DNA of 64,000 nucleotides from Vulcanimicrobiota bacterium (GCA_003168375.1 PMSI01000001.1:434001-498000), one strand, 5' to 3'; positions 1 through 9,034 are shown, numbered from the stretch's first letter. Program-made: numbers and translations. Notes: generated from the letters alone by a model not told the origin.

Positions 1-958
1 GGTCCCCGGCATCACCTTCGGTCTGCAGTCGTGGACCGAGTCCCCCCGCTGGTACCGCACCGGCCTGAACATCGCCCTGAGCGACACGGGCTTGCGCAAG
101 AAATCCACCGTCGACTACTCGGGAATCACCTCGCTCGAGGTGCTCGCGACGAGCGCGGACGGCACGAAGGTACCGCTCTCGATCGTGATGCGCAAGGACG
201 CGCAGCTCGACGGCGCGCGTCCGACCTGGCTCGACGGCTACGGCGCCTACGGGATCGTGATCCGGCCGTCGTTCTCGACGACGCGGTTGGCATGGCTCGA
301 GCGCGGCGCGATCTACGCCGAGTGTCACCCGCGCGGCGGGGGCGAGTACGGCGAGGACTGGCACTTCGGCGCGCACATCGCCACCAAGGGGCGCACCGTC
401 GACGACTTCATCGGTTGCGCGCGCTATCTGATCGACAACCACTACACCTCGTCCGCCAAGCTCGCCGGCAGCGGGACGAGCGCCGGCGGGGTGACGATCG
501 GCAACGCGATCGTCCAGCATCCGGAGCTGTGGGCCGCGGCGCTCGACGTCGTCGGTGATACCGACGCGGTGCGGGACGAGTTCGCCGAAGGCGGCCCCGC
601 GAACATCCCGGAGTTCGGGACGATCGCGAACAAGGTGGGCTGGGACGCGCTCTACGCGACCGATGCGTACCTGCACGTGAAGGACGGCGTCGCCTATCCC
701 GCCGTCCTGGCGATCACCGGCGCAAACGACCCGCGCGTCGCGCCTTGGATCGTCGCGAAGTTCGCGGCGCGCCTGCAGGCGGCGACGTCGAGCGGGAAGC
801 CCGTGCTGCTGCGCGTCGACTACGACGCGGGGCACGGCTATCTCGGCAGCTCGCGCGCGCAGGCGCAGGCGCTCACCACCGACGAGCTCTCGTTCCTGTT
901 CTGGCAGCTCGGCGACCCGGCGTTCGCGGCGGCCCCCGCCCCGGCGTCTTCGCCGTAG
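1..958 (+). CDS. Prolyl oligopeptidase family serine peptidase (C-terminal part)
   Basis: The reading frame is open at the left edge (frame starting at base 2), so only the C-terminal 318 residues are visible. They form the alpha/beta-hydrolase domain of the S9 prolyl oligopeptidase family. Visible residue 160 is the nucleophile Ser in GTSAGG, Asp243 lies in GANDPR and His278 in AGHGY, giving a full catalytic triad in the correct order. The YGAYG motif about 80 residues before the Ser matches the strand-turn carrying the oxyanion-hole Tyr. The missing N-terminal part should be a beta-propeller. The protein would cut oligopeptides after Pro or a related residue; the exact specificity cannot be read from this part. 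The DUF1697 gene follows after 11 nt. Confidence 0.9.
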   Translation, partial: VPGITFGLQSWTESPRWYRTGLNIALSDTGLRKKSTVDYSGITSLEVLATSADGTKVPLSIVMRKDAQLDGARPTWLDGYGAYGIVIRPSFSTTRLAWLERGAIYAECHPRGGGEYGEDWHFGAHIATKGRTVDDFIGCARYLIDNHYTSSAKLAGSGTSAGGVTIGNAIVQHPELWAAALDVVGDTDAVRDEFAEGGPANIPEFGTIANKVGWDALYATDAYLHVKDGVAYPAVLAITGANDPRVAPWIVAKFAARLQAATSSGKPVLLRVDYDAGHGYLGSSRAQAQALTTDELSFLFWQLGDPAFAAAPAPASSP

Positions 959-969
959 GCCACGCACGT

Positions 970-1512
970 ATGCCGGTGTACATCGCGCTGCTGCGCGGCG
1001 TCAACGTCGGTGGCCGCGCGAAGGTCGCGATGTCCGACCTGCGCACGCTGTTGACGGAGTTGGGCTTCGACGACGCGCGATCGCTGCTGCAGAGCGGCAA
1101 CCTCGTGTTTCGCGGTGCGGCACGCAAGCCTGCCGAGCTCGAACGCGCGCTCGCCGCCGCCGTGCAAAGCCGGCTCGGCATGCGCTCGGACGTCATGGTC
1201 CGCACGGTCCCGGACTGGGACGGAATCGTCGCCGGCAACCCGTTTCCCGACGAAGCCGAGCGCGATCCGTCACATGTCCTCGTCTTGTTCCTCACGGGGT
1301 CGGCAAGCGCGGAGGCGGTCGCAGCGCTGCAAGGGGCGATCGCGGGGCGCGAGATCGTGCGCGGATCAGGGCGGCAGATCTACGCCTACTACCCCGACGG
1401 GATCGGCCGCTCGAAGCTGACCCTGCCCGCGATCGAAGCGGCGCTCGGCACGCGCGCCACCGGACGCAACTGGAACACCGTGCTCAAGATCGCCGCGCTC
1501 GCAGGCGCCTAG
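970..1512 (+). CDS. DUF1697 domain protein
   Basis: This 180-residue protein starts at ATG 970, where the family pattern begins at once (MPVYIALLRGVNVGG). The phrases LLRGVNVGG, LLQSGNLVF and GRNWNTVLKI are the conserved signatures of DUF1697. The family is widespread, about 180 residues long and of unknown biochemical role. It lies 11 nt after the peptidase and is probably co-transcribed. A longer in-frame extension to 745 exists but overlaps the peptidase and carries no family similarity, so I reject it. It converges with the aspartyl-protease-like gene, overlapping by 4 nt at the 3' ends. Confidence 0.85.
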   Translation: MPVYIALLRGVNVGGRAKVAMSDLRTLLTELGFDDARSLLQSGNLVFRGAARKPAELERALAAAVQSRLGMRSDVMVRTVPDWDGIVAGNPFPDEAERDPSHVLVLFLTGSASAEAVAALQGAIAGREIVRGSGRQIYAYYPDGIGRSKLTLPAIEAALGTRATGRNWNTVLKIAALAGA

Positions 1513-2912
1513 CGCGACGGCGTTTCGAAGTGGATCGTCGCGCGGCGATAATCGAGCACGAGGACGAAGCGCCGTAACACCTGCTCGCCGACGTTTGCCG
1601 CGATCGTCGGGTCGGCTTCGGCTCCGGAGTGCGCGTCGGTGAGCAGGAGGTTGACGTCGGGGACGGCCAGTTCGCCGAGTCGCAGCTCCTTCGCGTGCGC
1701 GAAATATGCATGCACCGGCCCGCCGATCCCCGTGATGGGATAGCCGCTCGCCTCGGCGTGGTAGCGCGTGCGGAGATCGTGCGCGACGACGAACGGCGTA
1801 TTGACGTCGACCGCGCTCGCGCTTCCGGTGTCGATCGTCATCGGTCCGGCGATACCGTCGAGCGCGCCGTCGACCTGCGGCTGGCGCTCGACGAATACCA
1901 TCGGCACCGCGATGCCCGCCGGCGAGAGCGCGCGCGCATCCGGGGCGAGTTCGAGGCGGCCGCGCTGCAGGTCGATCCGCGCCGCGAAGCGCGCCAGCAG
2001 CTCGTATCCGATGATCCCGTCGATCGGCGCGGTCGCACCGAGGTCGAGCACGAGGAACGGCTGATCGCGCATCTCGGCACCGCCGACGCGAACGCTCCGC
2101 GCGCTCGCGTAGCGAATCTTCGCGAGGGCCGCGCCGGCGCCGCCGACGGTGCCCTCACCGAGCGGTTCGACACCGGCGCGGCGAGCGGCGTCCGGCGTGA
2201 TGACGTTCTGTCCGCCGGTGTCGAGCAGGAAGCGCAGCACCGGTCCGCCGTTGACCGAGACCGGAATGACCGCCAAATCGGCTCCCCCGATCAAGTTGAC
2301 GGTCTCGACGCCGCGCAGCGACCAGTCGCGCGGCTCGGGCGGCGGCGCGAAGGCGGCGTCGCGAATCGTGCGCGGCGTGTCGATGCCGAGCACGTGTGCG
2401 GTCCACGTGCCGTTCTCAGACGTGTCGGCGATCGTGAACGGCACGACGAAGCCGTTCGCGGTGCGATAGTCCGCGAACGTCGTGCGTTCGGTTTGATGGC
2501 CGATGTGGCGGACCATCCGCGTGACCTCGCCGGTCGGCTGGTCGACCGTGAACTCGGGAGGCTGCGCGGGATGCTCGCGCGATCCGGCAGGGTCCACCGG
2601 CGCCAGCACGTGCGACCAGTCGACGATCGCAGCGCGCTCGTCCCGATTGCCTTGCACGCGCGGCATCCCGGTCGCGTCGGCCCGCCAGGCACGCGTGCCG
2701 TCCCAGCCTTCGCGTTCGGAGACGGGGCCGGCATCAAAACGCCGTACGAACCGGCCGGTCGTCCGGTCGACGAGGATCTCGCCGCGACCGGCGATCCCGT
2801 ACGCGCTGACGTCGAGCTGCACACGGACGAAGCGCGGCGCCGGGGCGCTCGCGCTTCGCAGGATCGTCGGACTCGTCGCAACCGCCGCAGCGAACGCGAA
2901 CAGGTGGATCAT
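1509..2912 (-). CDS. Secreted two-lobed aspartyl protease-like protein
   Basis: The protein has 467 residues. A short hydrophobic N-terminus (MIHLFAFAAAVATS) looks like a signal peptide. Residues about 30-200 form a beta-rich region without a named family. The C-terminal half carries two retropepsin-like lobes, each with the catalytic triplet: Asp231 in DTGGQN and Asp361 in DTGSAS. The phrase DGIIGYELLARF between them is the hydrophobic-glycine motif that normally follows in retropepsins. Having both Asp-Thr-Gly motifs in one chain suggests the lobes fold against each other as in pepsins. A paralog with the same layout lies at 9035-10507 on the other strand. Substrate is unknown; export is inferred from the signal peptide. 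Confidence 0.8.
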   Translation of the reverse strand: MIHLFAFAAAVATSPTILRSASAPAPRFVRVQLDVSAYGIAGRGEILVDRTTGRFVRRFDAGPVSEREGWDGTRAWRADATGMPRVQGNRDERAAIVDWSHVLAPVDPAGSREHPAQPPEFTVDQPTGEVTRMVRHIGHQTERTTFADYRTANGFVVPFTIADTSENGTWTAHVLGIDTPRTIRDAAFAPPPEPRDWSLRGVETVNLIGGADLAVIPVSVNGGPVLRFLLDTGGQNVITPDAARRAGVEPLGEGTVGGAGAALAKIRYASARSVRVGGAEMRDQPFLVLDLGATAPIDGIIGYELLARFAARIDLQRGRLELAPDARALSPAGIAVPMVFVERQPQVDGALDGIAGPMTIDTGSASAVDVNTPFVVAHDLRTRYHAEASGYPITGIGGPVHAYFAHAKELRLGELAVPDVNLLLTDAHSGAEADPTIAANVGEQVLRRFVLVLDYRRATIHFETPSR

Positions 2913-2954
2913 GGCGCGCTCGTTTCGGGCGAGCTCACCCTCGATCCGGTCGAG

Positions 2955-4229
2955 TTAGCGGCCGCGCCGCTTCGCGAAGCCCGAGCGCGCTCCACCGTTG
3001 AAGCTGTGCCCGTTGCCGTTGCGCGCCGGCGCGAAGCGCTGCTGCTGCGGTGCGCCGTGTGCGGAAGGACGGTGGGCGATCGCCGCGACCGGCGCGAGCT
3101 CGGGGAGCTCCGGCAGCTTGCTGCGGTCGATGCGCCGGCCGACGGCCTTCTCGATATCGCGGAAGAGCCGTTCTTCGTCGCGCGAGACGAACGTGATCGC
3201 GTCGCCGGTCAGCTCCGCGCGCGCCGTGCGGCCGACGCGGTGCACGTAGTCTTCGGGGACCATCGGAACGTCGTAGTTGACGACGTGACCGAGCTCCGCG
3301 ATATCGATCCCGCGCGCCGCGACGTCGGTCGCGACCAAGACGCGCAGCTTGCCGCGCTTGAAATCGGCCAGGGCACGCGTACGCTGCGCCTGCGAGCGGT
3401 CGCCGTGGATGCGCTCGGTCGAGATGTTGTGCTTCTCCAGCGCGAGCGCGAGCCGGTTGGCGCGGGCCTTGGTGCGGGTGAAGGCGAGCGCGCTGTAGAT
3501 CGTGTTGTCCTTGAGCAGCTCGACGAACAGATTGGTCTTTTGCATCTGGTCGACGGCGTACGCGGTGTGGGTGATCCCCTCAGCCGTCGTGGAATTCGAG
3601 TGCGGGGTCACCTCGACGCGCACGGGATCCTTCAGCAGGTCGCGGGTCAGTTTGAGGACTTCGGGCGCGATCGTCGCCGAGAAGAACAGCGTTTGCCGCT
3701 GCGCGGGGACCTTCGCGACGATGCGCTTCACCGCCGGGAGAAAGCCCATGTCGAGCATCCGGTCGGCTTCGTCGAGGACGAGCAGCGAGACGTCGTCGAG
3801 GCGCGCGGAGCCCTGGCCCATGAGGTCCATGAGGCGGCCCGGTGTCGCGACGATGATCTCGGTACCGCGCGCGAACGCGGCGAACTGGGCGCCGAAGCCG
3901 ACGCCGCCGTAGATCGACGCGATGCGCAGGTTGGTGCCCTTGGCGAGGGCGGTCAGGTGGGCCGCGATCTGCGCCGCCAGCTCGCGCGTCGGCGCGAGGA
4001 TGAGCGCGCGGGTTTTCTTTCGCGGCAGCGTCATGAGACGTTCGATCAGCGGGATCCCGAACGCGGCGGTCTTGCCGGTCCCGGTTTGCGCGCTCGCGAG
4101 GACGTCTTTGCCGGCGAGGGCGGGCGGTATCGCCGCAGCCTGTACCGGGGTCGGGGTGGTGAAGCCGAGCTCACGCACGGCTCGAAGGAGCGCCGGGCTC
4201 AGGCCCAGCGCGTCAAAAGTCGGTTGCAT
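2955..4229 (-). CDS. DEAD-box ATP-dependent RNA helicase (RhlE-like)
   Basis: This 424-residue protein has every core motif of a DEAD-box helicase in order: Q motif Gln30, motif I AQTGTGKT 47-54, PTRELA 80-85, TPGR 129-132, DEAD 153-156, SAT 184-186, then ARGIDI and HRVGRTAR in the second RecA domain. The C-terminal tail is basic and Gly/Asn-rich (NGNGHSFNGGARSGF), as in RhlE-type enzymes that bind structured RNA. I chose ATG 4229 because MQPTFDALGL matches the usual start. An upstream ATG at 4286 would add 19 residues that resemble nothing. A promoter-like pair and an inverted repeat lie in the 154-nt leader. The likely role is ribosome assembly or mRNA turnover; a cold-shock role is only inference. 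Confidence 0.93.
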   Translation of the reverse strand: MQPTFDALGLSPALLRAVRELGFTTPTPVQAAAIPPALAGKDVLASAQTGTGKTAAFGIPLIERLMTLPRKKTRALILAPTRELAAQIAAHLTALAKGTNLRIASIYGGVGFGAQFAAFARGTEIIVATPGRLMDLMGQGSARLDDVSLLVLDEADRMLDMGFLPAVKRIVAKVPAQRQTLFFSATIAPEVLKLTRDLLKDPVRVEVTPHSNSTTAEGITHTAYAVDQMQKTNLFVELLKDNTIYSALAFTRTKARANRLALALEKHNISTERIHGDRSQAQRTRALADFKRGKLRVLVATDVAARGIDIAELGHVVNYDVPMVPEDYVHRVGRTARAELTGDAITFVSRDEERLFRDIEKAVGRRIDRSKLPELPELAPVAAIAHRPSAHGAPQQQRFAPARNGNGHSFNGGARSGFAKRRGR

Positions 4230-4294
4230 CGATTCTTTCGAAAACGAGCGCGAGGTCGATCGTCGGTAATTCGAAAGATCGCGCAAAGTGGAAC

Positions 4295-4344
4295 GTCACA
4301 CGAGGTGACACGTCAGTATATCACGACGGACACAGGAAGTCCAA
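4295..4344 (-). promoter_or_regulatory. Predicted promoter and inverted repeat upstream of the DEAD-box helicase
   Basis: On the minus strand a -35-like TTGGAC (4339-4344) is followed after 18 nt by a -10-like TATACT (4315-4320). Just downstream lies the inverted repeat GTCAC-N5-GTGAC (4295-4309), at the expected start of the transcript. The repeat could be an operator or a 5' UTR stem. The prediction rests on hexamer similarity only. Confidence 0.45.
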
Positions 4345-4383
4345 CCGGCGGGCAAGGCGACCTTTGTCGCCTGCGACGTTTGT

Positions 4384-4788
4384 CTATTTTCCGCGCGCCG
4401 CGGCGATCCCGTACATCAGCGCCCGCCCGATCTCGACGATCGGCAGCAGCACGCCGAACAGCATCACCATACTCTGCGCAGCAGCCATGGCGCCGCGCGC
4501 GAGGGCCGCGAAGGCGAGCACGAGCAGCACCACGCTGACCGCCCCAACGATGCTGTGGAAGCGCAGCGAGCCTGCGGCTTGGGTGCGGACGAAGCCGCGT
4601 GGCGCGACGATCACCGCGACCAGCGCGACGGCGAGCGCGGTAGCGAGCATGACGAGACCCGGCATGAACAATACGAACATGAACGCGTAGTCATTCTGGT
4701 GCGTCACGAGCAGCAGCACCCAGACCGCCGCGCCGAGCACCGGCGCGGCCTGAACGAACGCGGCGATCGCGCGCTCCCGCCCGTTCAC
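4384..4788 (-). CDS. Four-helix membrane protein, function unknown
   Basis: The protein has 134 residues and about four hydrophobic segments: AAPVLGAAVWVLLLV, YAFMFVLFMPGLVMLATAL, IVGAVSVVLLVLAFAAL and a last one at SMVMLFGVLLPIVEIG. I start it at GTG 4788, 8 nt after the SDR stop codon; an ATG at 4863 would overlap the SDR gene and add unrelated residues. It is the last gene of the leftward operon that begins with threonine dehydratase. I do not recognise the family. The hydrophobic pattern and conserved operon spacing support a real gene, but no function can be given. Confidence 0.6.
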   Translation of the reverse strand: MNGRERAIAAFVQAAPVLGAAVWVLLLVTHQNDYAFMFVLFMPGLVMLATALAVALVAVIVAPRGFVRTQAAGSLRFHSIVGAVSVVLLVLAFAALARGAMAAAQSMVMLFGVLLPIVEIGRALMYGIAAARGK

Positions 4789-4796
4789 GGTATCGC

Positions 4797-5543
4797 CTAC
4801 CGGCCTCCCGAGACGTCGAGCACCGCACCGGTAACGTACGACGCCGCCGCCGAGAGCAGCCACATCACCGCTTCGGTGACTTCGTCCGGCGTCCCGATCC
4901 GTCCCATCGGCACCATCGGCGTGATCTGCGCGACGCGTTCCGGGCGCCCGCCGCGCGCGTGGATCTCGGTGTCGATCAAGCCCGGCGCGACGGCGTTCAC
5001 GCGTATCCCCTCGCGCGCGACCTCTTTCGCCAAGCCGAGTACCATCGTATCGACCGCCGCCTTCGATGCGGCGTAGTGCACGTACTCGTTCGGCGACCCG
5101 ATCCGCGCTGCGACCGAGGAGACGACGACGATCGCGCCGCCGTTCCCGCCGCGCGCGGTCGACATGCGGCGCACGGCCTCGCGCGCGCAGGTGAACGCGC
5201 CGACGACGTTCACCGCGAGCACGCGCTCGAGCATCGATGCATCGATATCTTCGACGCGAGTGAAACTGCCCGTGATGCCGGCGTTGATCGCAACCGCGTC
5301 GAGCCGGCCGAACTCTCCGTCGACCGCCGCGAACGCTGCAACGACGTCCGCCTCGCGCGCGACGTCGGCGTGGATCACCAGCGCTCGTCGGCCGGCCGCC
5401 TCGACGTCGGCCGCGACCCGCTGCGCGGCGTCACGGTCGGCGGCGTACGTCAGCGCCACGTCGTAGCCGTCGGCCGCGGCGCGCCGAGCGATCGAGGCGC
5501 CGATGCCGCGGCTCGCGCCGGTCACCAGCAGCGTCCCCGGCAT
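4797..5543 (-). CDS. SDR family NAD(P)-dependent oxidoreductase (FabG-like)
   Basis: This 248-residue protein is a classical short-chain dehydrogenase. The cofactor loop TGASRGIG is at residues 8-15, NAG at 87-89, and the catalytic Ser143, Tyr157 and Lys161 (YAASK) are all present. The C-terminal GRIGTPDEV and SYVTGAVLDVSGG match FabG and glucose-dehydrogenase-like members. The start at ATG 5543 places the TGxxxGxG loop at the usual distance. It lies 4 nt after the glycosyltransferase stop, so the two are co-transcribed. The substrate cannot be read; there is no fatty-acid synthesis gene nearby, so a housekeeping FabG role is unlikely. The residue after the glycine-rich loop does not clearly favour NADPH or NADH. 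Confidence 0.85.
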   Translation of the reverse strand: MPGTLLVTGASRGIGASIARRAAADGYDVALTYAADRDAAQRVAADVEAAGRRALVIHADVAREADVVAAFAAVDGEFGRLDAVAINAGITGSFTRVEDIDASMLERVLAVNVVGAFTCAREAVRRMSTARGGNGGAIVVVSSVAARIGSPNEYVHYAASKAAVDTMVLGLAKEVAREGIRVNAVAPGLIDTEIHARGGRPERVAQITPMVPMGRIGTPDEVTEAVMWLLSAAASYVTGAVLDVSGGR

Positions 5544-5547
5544 CCCG

Positions 5548-6804
5548 CTACTTCGCGATCGCGTCGACGTACGCGATCTTGCGGCCGAGCGACTCCAGCA
5601 CGTGCCCCCAAGTGTAGCGCGCCGCCGTTTCGGCACCGTTCGCGCGCAGCTGCTCGGCCAGCTTCGCATCGCCGAACAGCGCCTGAAGGTACGTCGAGAG
5701 CTCGCGCCCGTCGCTGGTGTCGCACACGATCGCGTTGACGAACGGCTCGGCGTACTCTTCGCCGGTCGCGCCACAGACGACGATCCCACCCGCCGCCATC
5801 ACCTCGAGACCGACCAGCCCGAACGGTTCCTTACCGCTGTTCGCGAGCACGACGTCGGCCCCGGCGTAGAGCGCGTAGAGCGTTGCCTCCTCGAGGAAGG
5901 CGCGCACGTGTACCACCGGCGTCTCGATCGCGGCGAGCCGCTGCGCGAACTCCCGCCAGTCGCTCCCCTCGTACTCGAGCCGAGAGACGGCGAGCTGCCG
6001 CTCGCGAGCGCGGGCGAAGACGACGTCGCCGTAGGGCTCCCTCCCGCCGCGCACGATGAGCCGCGCGTCGATCCCGGCCGCGCGCACCTCGGCCAGCGCG
6101 TCGATCGCCTGCAGCCAGTTCTTGTCGGGGTCGAAGCGCCCGACTTTGACGCAGGTCGGCTTGCCGGCGAACGCTTCGCGAATCGCTTTGGTCTGCTCGG
6201 GGTCGGCGCCGTCGAGCAGCGCCTCGTCGATCCCGTTCGGGATGACCAGCGCGTGCACGCCCCACTGCGCAAGCTCGAACTTCATGTACTTGCTGACCGC
6301 GCTGACCGCCGCGGCACGGGTGAGCGTCGGCCAGTGGATCTTCTCGAAACCGTACGTGTTGTTCGCGTTCCACATCAGCGTGAGCGCGCCGCGAACGCCG
6401 CGCTCGCGCGCGGTCCGATCGATCGCGATCGCGACGTTCGCCGTCTGCCACTCTTCGCAGATGACGAGGACGCGCTCGCCGCGGGCGTGCGCCGGCACGA
6501 CGAGATCGTCGACGATCCACGCCGGCAGGCTCACCTCCCAGTCGTGGATCTTCCCCGGCTCACCGTCGTAGGCGTTGCGGGGATGCTGCTTCGAGATCCA
6601 CTGCGACCAGCGCCGCAGCGTGACGCCGGGATCGGTCTGCTCGACCGGCGCGGCGTTGGGGTCGCCGACGAAGAACAGCTGCACGTCGTGACCGCTCGCA
6701 CCGAGCGCGCGCGCCAACTGGGTAACGCGCGTGGCGAGCCCGCCGATCAGCGCGTAGCGGTCCGGCCCCTCGAACGAGAGGATCGCGACCTGCCGAGGGA
6801 TCAT
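5548..6804 (-). CDS. GT4-family glycosyltransferase
   Basis: This 418-residue protein has the two Rossmann domains of GT-B glycosyltransferases. The N-terminal half starts VAILSFEGPDRYALIGGLAT, with the GG loop that contacts the acceptor. The C-terminal half has KVGRFDPDKNW and the EX7E motif inside SGKEPFGLVGLEVMAAGG, which binds the sugar nucleotide. There is no signal peptide or membrane segment, so it works in the cytoplasm or at the inner face of the membrane. The start ATG 6804 overlaps the stop of the lipase gene as ATGA, which supports translational coupling. The sugar donor and acceptor are unknown, and there is no polysaccharide cluster around it. Confidence 0.85.
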   Translation of the reverse strand: MIPRQVAILSFEGPDRYALIGGLATRVTQLARALGASGHDVQLFFVGDPNAAPVEQTDPGVTLRRWSQWISKQHPRNAYDGEPGKIHDWEVSLPAWIVDDLVVPAHARGERVLVICEEWQTANVAIAIDRTARERGVRGALTLMWNANNTYGFEKIHWPTLTRAAAVSAVSKYMKFELAQWGVHALVIPNGIDEALLDGADPEQTKAIREAFAGKPTCVKVGRFDPDKNWLQAIDALAEVRAAGIDARLIVRGGREPYGDVVFARARERQLAVSRLEYEGSDWREFAQRLAAIETPVVHVRAFLEEATLYALYAGADVVLANSGKEPFGLVGLEVMAAGGIVVCGATGEEYAEPFVNAIVCDTSDGRELSTYLQALFGDAKLAEQLRANGAETAARYTWGHVLESLGRKIAYVDAIAK

Positions 6805-8000
6805 CCGTGCGACACCGGATCCGCGCCGCAGTTCGAGGGCGCCGCGCTCCCGGCGAAGCGCGCCCCGATCCACGCCAGCGCGTCGTTCGCGGAGGCGGGA
6901 ACGACGGGACGGTGGCCGAGGCCTTGATAGACTTCGTAGCGCACCGTTGCTCCGTTTGCGCACAGCGCCTTGTCGAGCGCGTCGCTCGACGTTTTCGGGA
7001 CCGTCGTGTCGGTCGTTCCTTGCAGGAGCAGCACCGGGACACTCAGATGCAACGGTCCGGCGTCGCTCGCTGCCGCGACCCGCAGGAGCGGCTGCAGCAC
7101 GGCGTCGCTCCGGAACGCGGACGCGGGGACGAGCCCGCCCCAGGACTCTTTCGCATAGAGCGCGCCCGAGCAGCGGTCGAGCAGTTGCGGGAGCAGCGCG
7201 ATCGCGGGCGGCGTCAAGATCTGATCGAGCTTCACCTCGGGATCGACCGACGCCGCGGCCTGCATGAACAGCGCAGCGAATGCGAAGGCAGGCGTCGGAG
7301 AGGTCGCTTTGGGCATCGACCCGATGAACGGCGAGATGAACGCCGCCGGCGCCTCCGCGACCGTGCCGAGCAGTTGCAGCTCGGGAGCCCACGCGGCCGC
7401 CGAAGCCGCCGCGAAGAGCGCTGCGTGCCCGCCTTGCGAGTGACCCATCGCGATCCAGCGCGTCGAGAGGCCCGACTCGATCTGCCGAGCCGCGCGAACC
7501 ATGTCGATCGTGTCGTGCGCCTCGGCGGTGCCGATCAAATACGGATGGATCCCCGGCGTCCCTTGACCTTCGTAGTCGGTCTGCACGACCGCGTAGCCGG
7601 CGGTGACCAGCTGATCGAGGACGGGCGCGATCGGGCCGAGATAGGCGTGCTCGGGAGCGTCGGGGCCGTCGAGTGAGGGCGTACACGCCGGCGCGTCGCC
7701 GGTCGTTCCGTGCGCCCAGCTGATGACCGGCCACCCGCCGCGCGGCGGCGCGCCGCGCGGGATCGCCACCATCCCCGAGACGGCGCGGTCTTTCCCGTCG
7801 GCGCCGGTCGTGTGATAGAGCACGAGCAGGTTGCGCGCGGCGGACGGCAGCGCGGCCGGGGTGGAGAACGGGCGCGACCAGATGACGTCGCCGTGTGTCC
7901 CCGCGGGCAGCGGGCTGGGCGGCGTGTAGAACGCCGTTCCGGCCGGCGCCGGGAGCGTCGCGGCGATCAGCGTCGCGGTCATCGACAGTACGGCAAGCAT
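6801..8000 (-). CDS. Secreted lipase (alpha/beta hydrolase, LIP family)
   Basis: The 399-residue protein starts MLAVLSMTATLIAATLPAPAG, a clear signal peptide, and ATG 8000 is preceded by GAAGGG at a good distance. The hydrolase fold shows ISWAHGTTGDAPAC, then the nucleophile in GHSQGGHAA, the acid in LLLQGTTDTTVP and the histidine in GLGHRP. The layout and the phrase VVQTDYEGQGTPGIHPYL resemble the secretory lipase family (LIP), which cleaves triglycerides or esters outside the cell. The gene overlaps the dehydratase upstream (stop 8011) by none and the glycosyltransferase downstream by 4 nt. A triglyceride substrate is inferred from family only; an esterase on other esters is possible. Confidence 0.8.
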   Translation of the reverse strand: MLAVLSMTATLIAATLPAPAGTAFYTPPSPLPAGTHGDVIWSRPFSTPAALPSAARNLLVLYHTTGADGKDRAVSGMVAIPRGAPPRGGWPVISWAHGTTGDAPACTPSLDGPDAPEHAYLGPIAPVLDQLVTAGYAVVQTDYEGQGTPGIHPYLIGTAEAHDTIDMVRAARQIESGLSTRWIAMGHSQGGHAALFAAASAAAWAPELQLLGTVAEAPAAFISPFIGSMPKATSPTPAFAFAALFMQAAASVDPEVKLDQILTPPAIALLPQLLDRCSGALYAKESWGGLVPASAFRSDAVLQPLLRVAAASDAGPLHLSVPVLLLQGTTDTTVPKTSSDALDKALCANGATVRYEVYQGLGHRPVVPASANDALAWIGARFAGSAAPSNCGADPVSHG

Positions 8001-8010
8001 CGCAATCCCT

Positions 8011-8976
8011 TCATAGCACGCCGGCAAAGACTGCCGCGTCGACGTTCCCGCCGGAGAGCACGGCCGCGATGCGCTTTCCGCGCAAGCGGCCGGACTCCGC
8101 CGCGACCGCCGCGACGGCGGCTGCGCCGGCGCCCTCGGCGACGTTGTGCGTGTCGGTGAAGATCCAGCGCATCGCCTCGCGGATCGCTTCCTCCGGCACG
8201 GCGACGACGCGCGCCGCCCCCGAACAAACGATCGCGACCGCCGCGGGATCGGGGACGCGAACGGCCGCGCCGTCCGCGATCGTCTCGGCCGGCCCGGTCT
8301 CCACCACCTCGCCGGCGGCGAACGAGCGCGCGTAGGCGGGGAACCGCTCCGCGACGACGCCGACGACCTCGGTCGAAAGCCCGAGCAGATCGCGCACGGC
8401 GATGACCCCGCTGATCCCGGTACCGAGGCCGATCGGCACGTAGACCGCGTCGAACGGGCCCGCGGCGAACAGCTCGCGCGCGTACGTGGCGACGCCGAGC
8501 ACGAGATCGCGATGAAATGACGGCACGAACTCCGCCCGCGGGTCGGAGGTGACGAGCGTCGCGGCGTACGCCTTCGCCTCGTCGAAGTCGCGGCCGTGCA
8601 CGACGAGCTCGGCGCCGAGCGCGCGCATCGCGGCGTTCTTCTCCGGCGAATTGCCGTCGGGCACGACGATCGTAGCGCGCAATCCGGCGCGCCCCGCCGC
8701 GAACGCGATGCTCTGTCCGTGATTGCCGCGCGTCGCGCTCACGAGGCGCGTCACGTGCGGTGCACGGCGGCGAAGCGCGTCGACGAACGTCAGCCCGCCG
8801 CGCACCTTGAAGGCGCCCAGCGGGGTGTGGTTCTCGTGCTTGAGCACCAGCTCGACGCCGAGCCGTTCGCACAACAGCGGCCAGCGGTACGCCGGCGTCG
8901 GCGGGACCGCATCGCGAATCAGCGCCGCCGCTGCGTCGATCTCCGCAAGGCTGAGGGTGAGCGGCGGCGAGACCAT
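8011..8976 (-). CDS. Threonine/serine dehydratase-family PLP enzyme
   Basis: The 321-residue protein is a fold-type II PLP enzyme. Lys57 in GAFKVRGG is the Schiff-base lysine, GNHGQS at 84-89 binds the cofactor phosphate side, and GLGTGISG is the phosphate-binding glycine loop. ATG 8976 is chosen because family members begin with TLSLAEIDAAAALI close to the N-terminus; a longer start at 9066 would run into the divergent gene. There is no C-terminal ACT domain, so it is the short, catabolic-type form rather than the isoleucine-regulated IlvA. It would deaminate Thr to 2-oxobutyrate or Ser to pyruvate; related enzymes use hydroxy-aspartate or phenylserine. It heads the leftward operon that continues with the lipase. 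Confidence 0.85.
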   Translation of the reverse strand: MVSPPLTLSLAEIDAAAALIRDAVPPTPAYRWPLLCERLGVELVLKHENHTPLGAFKVRGGLTFVDALRRRAPHVTRLVSATRGNHGQSIAFAAGRAGLRATIVVPDGNSPEKNAAMRALGAELVVHGRDFDEAKAYAATLVTSDPRAEFVPSFHRDLVLGVATYARELFAAGPFDAVYVPIGLGTGISGVIAVRDLLGLSTEVVGVVAERFPAYARSFAAGEVVETGPAETIADGAAVRVPDPAAVAIVCSGAARVVAVPEEAIREAMRWIFTDTHNVAEGAGAAAVAAVAAESGRLRGKRIAAVLSGGNVDAAVFAGVL

Positions 8977-9034
8977 CCGCCCTGCTACCGCGCGGCACGG
9001 AGCGAATACTGCCGCATCCCTCGAAGCTGCGGCG

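Noticed and set aside
1629-4538. A 969-codon open frame on the plus strand
   Set aside because: It lies opposite the aspartyl-protease-like protein and the DEAD-box helicase, has an Arg/Asp/Glu/Val-rich composition typical of the antisense of GC-rich genes, and shows no domain.
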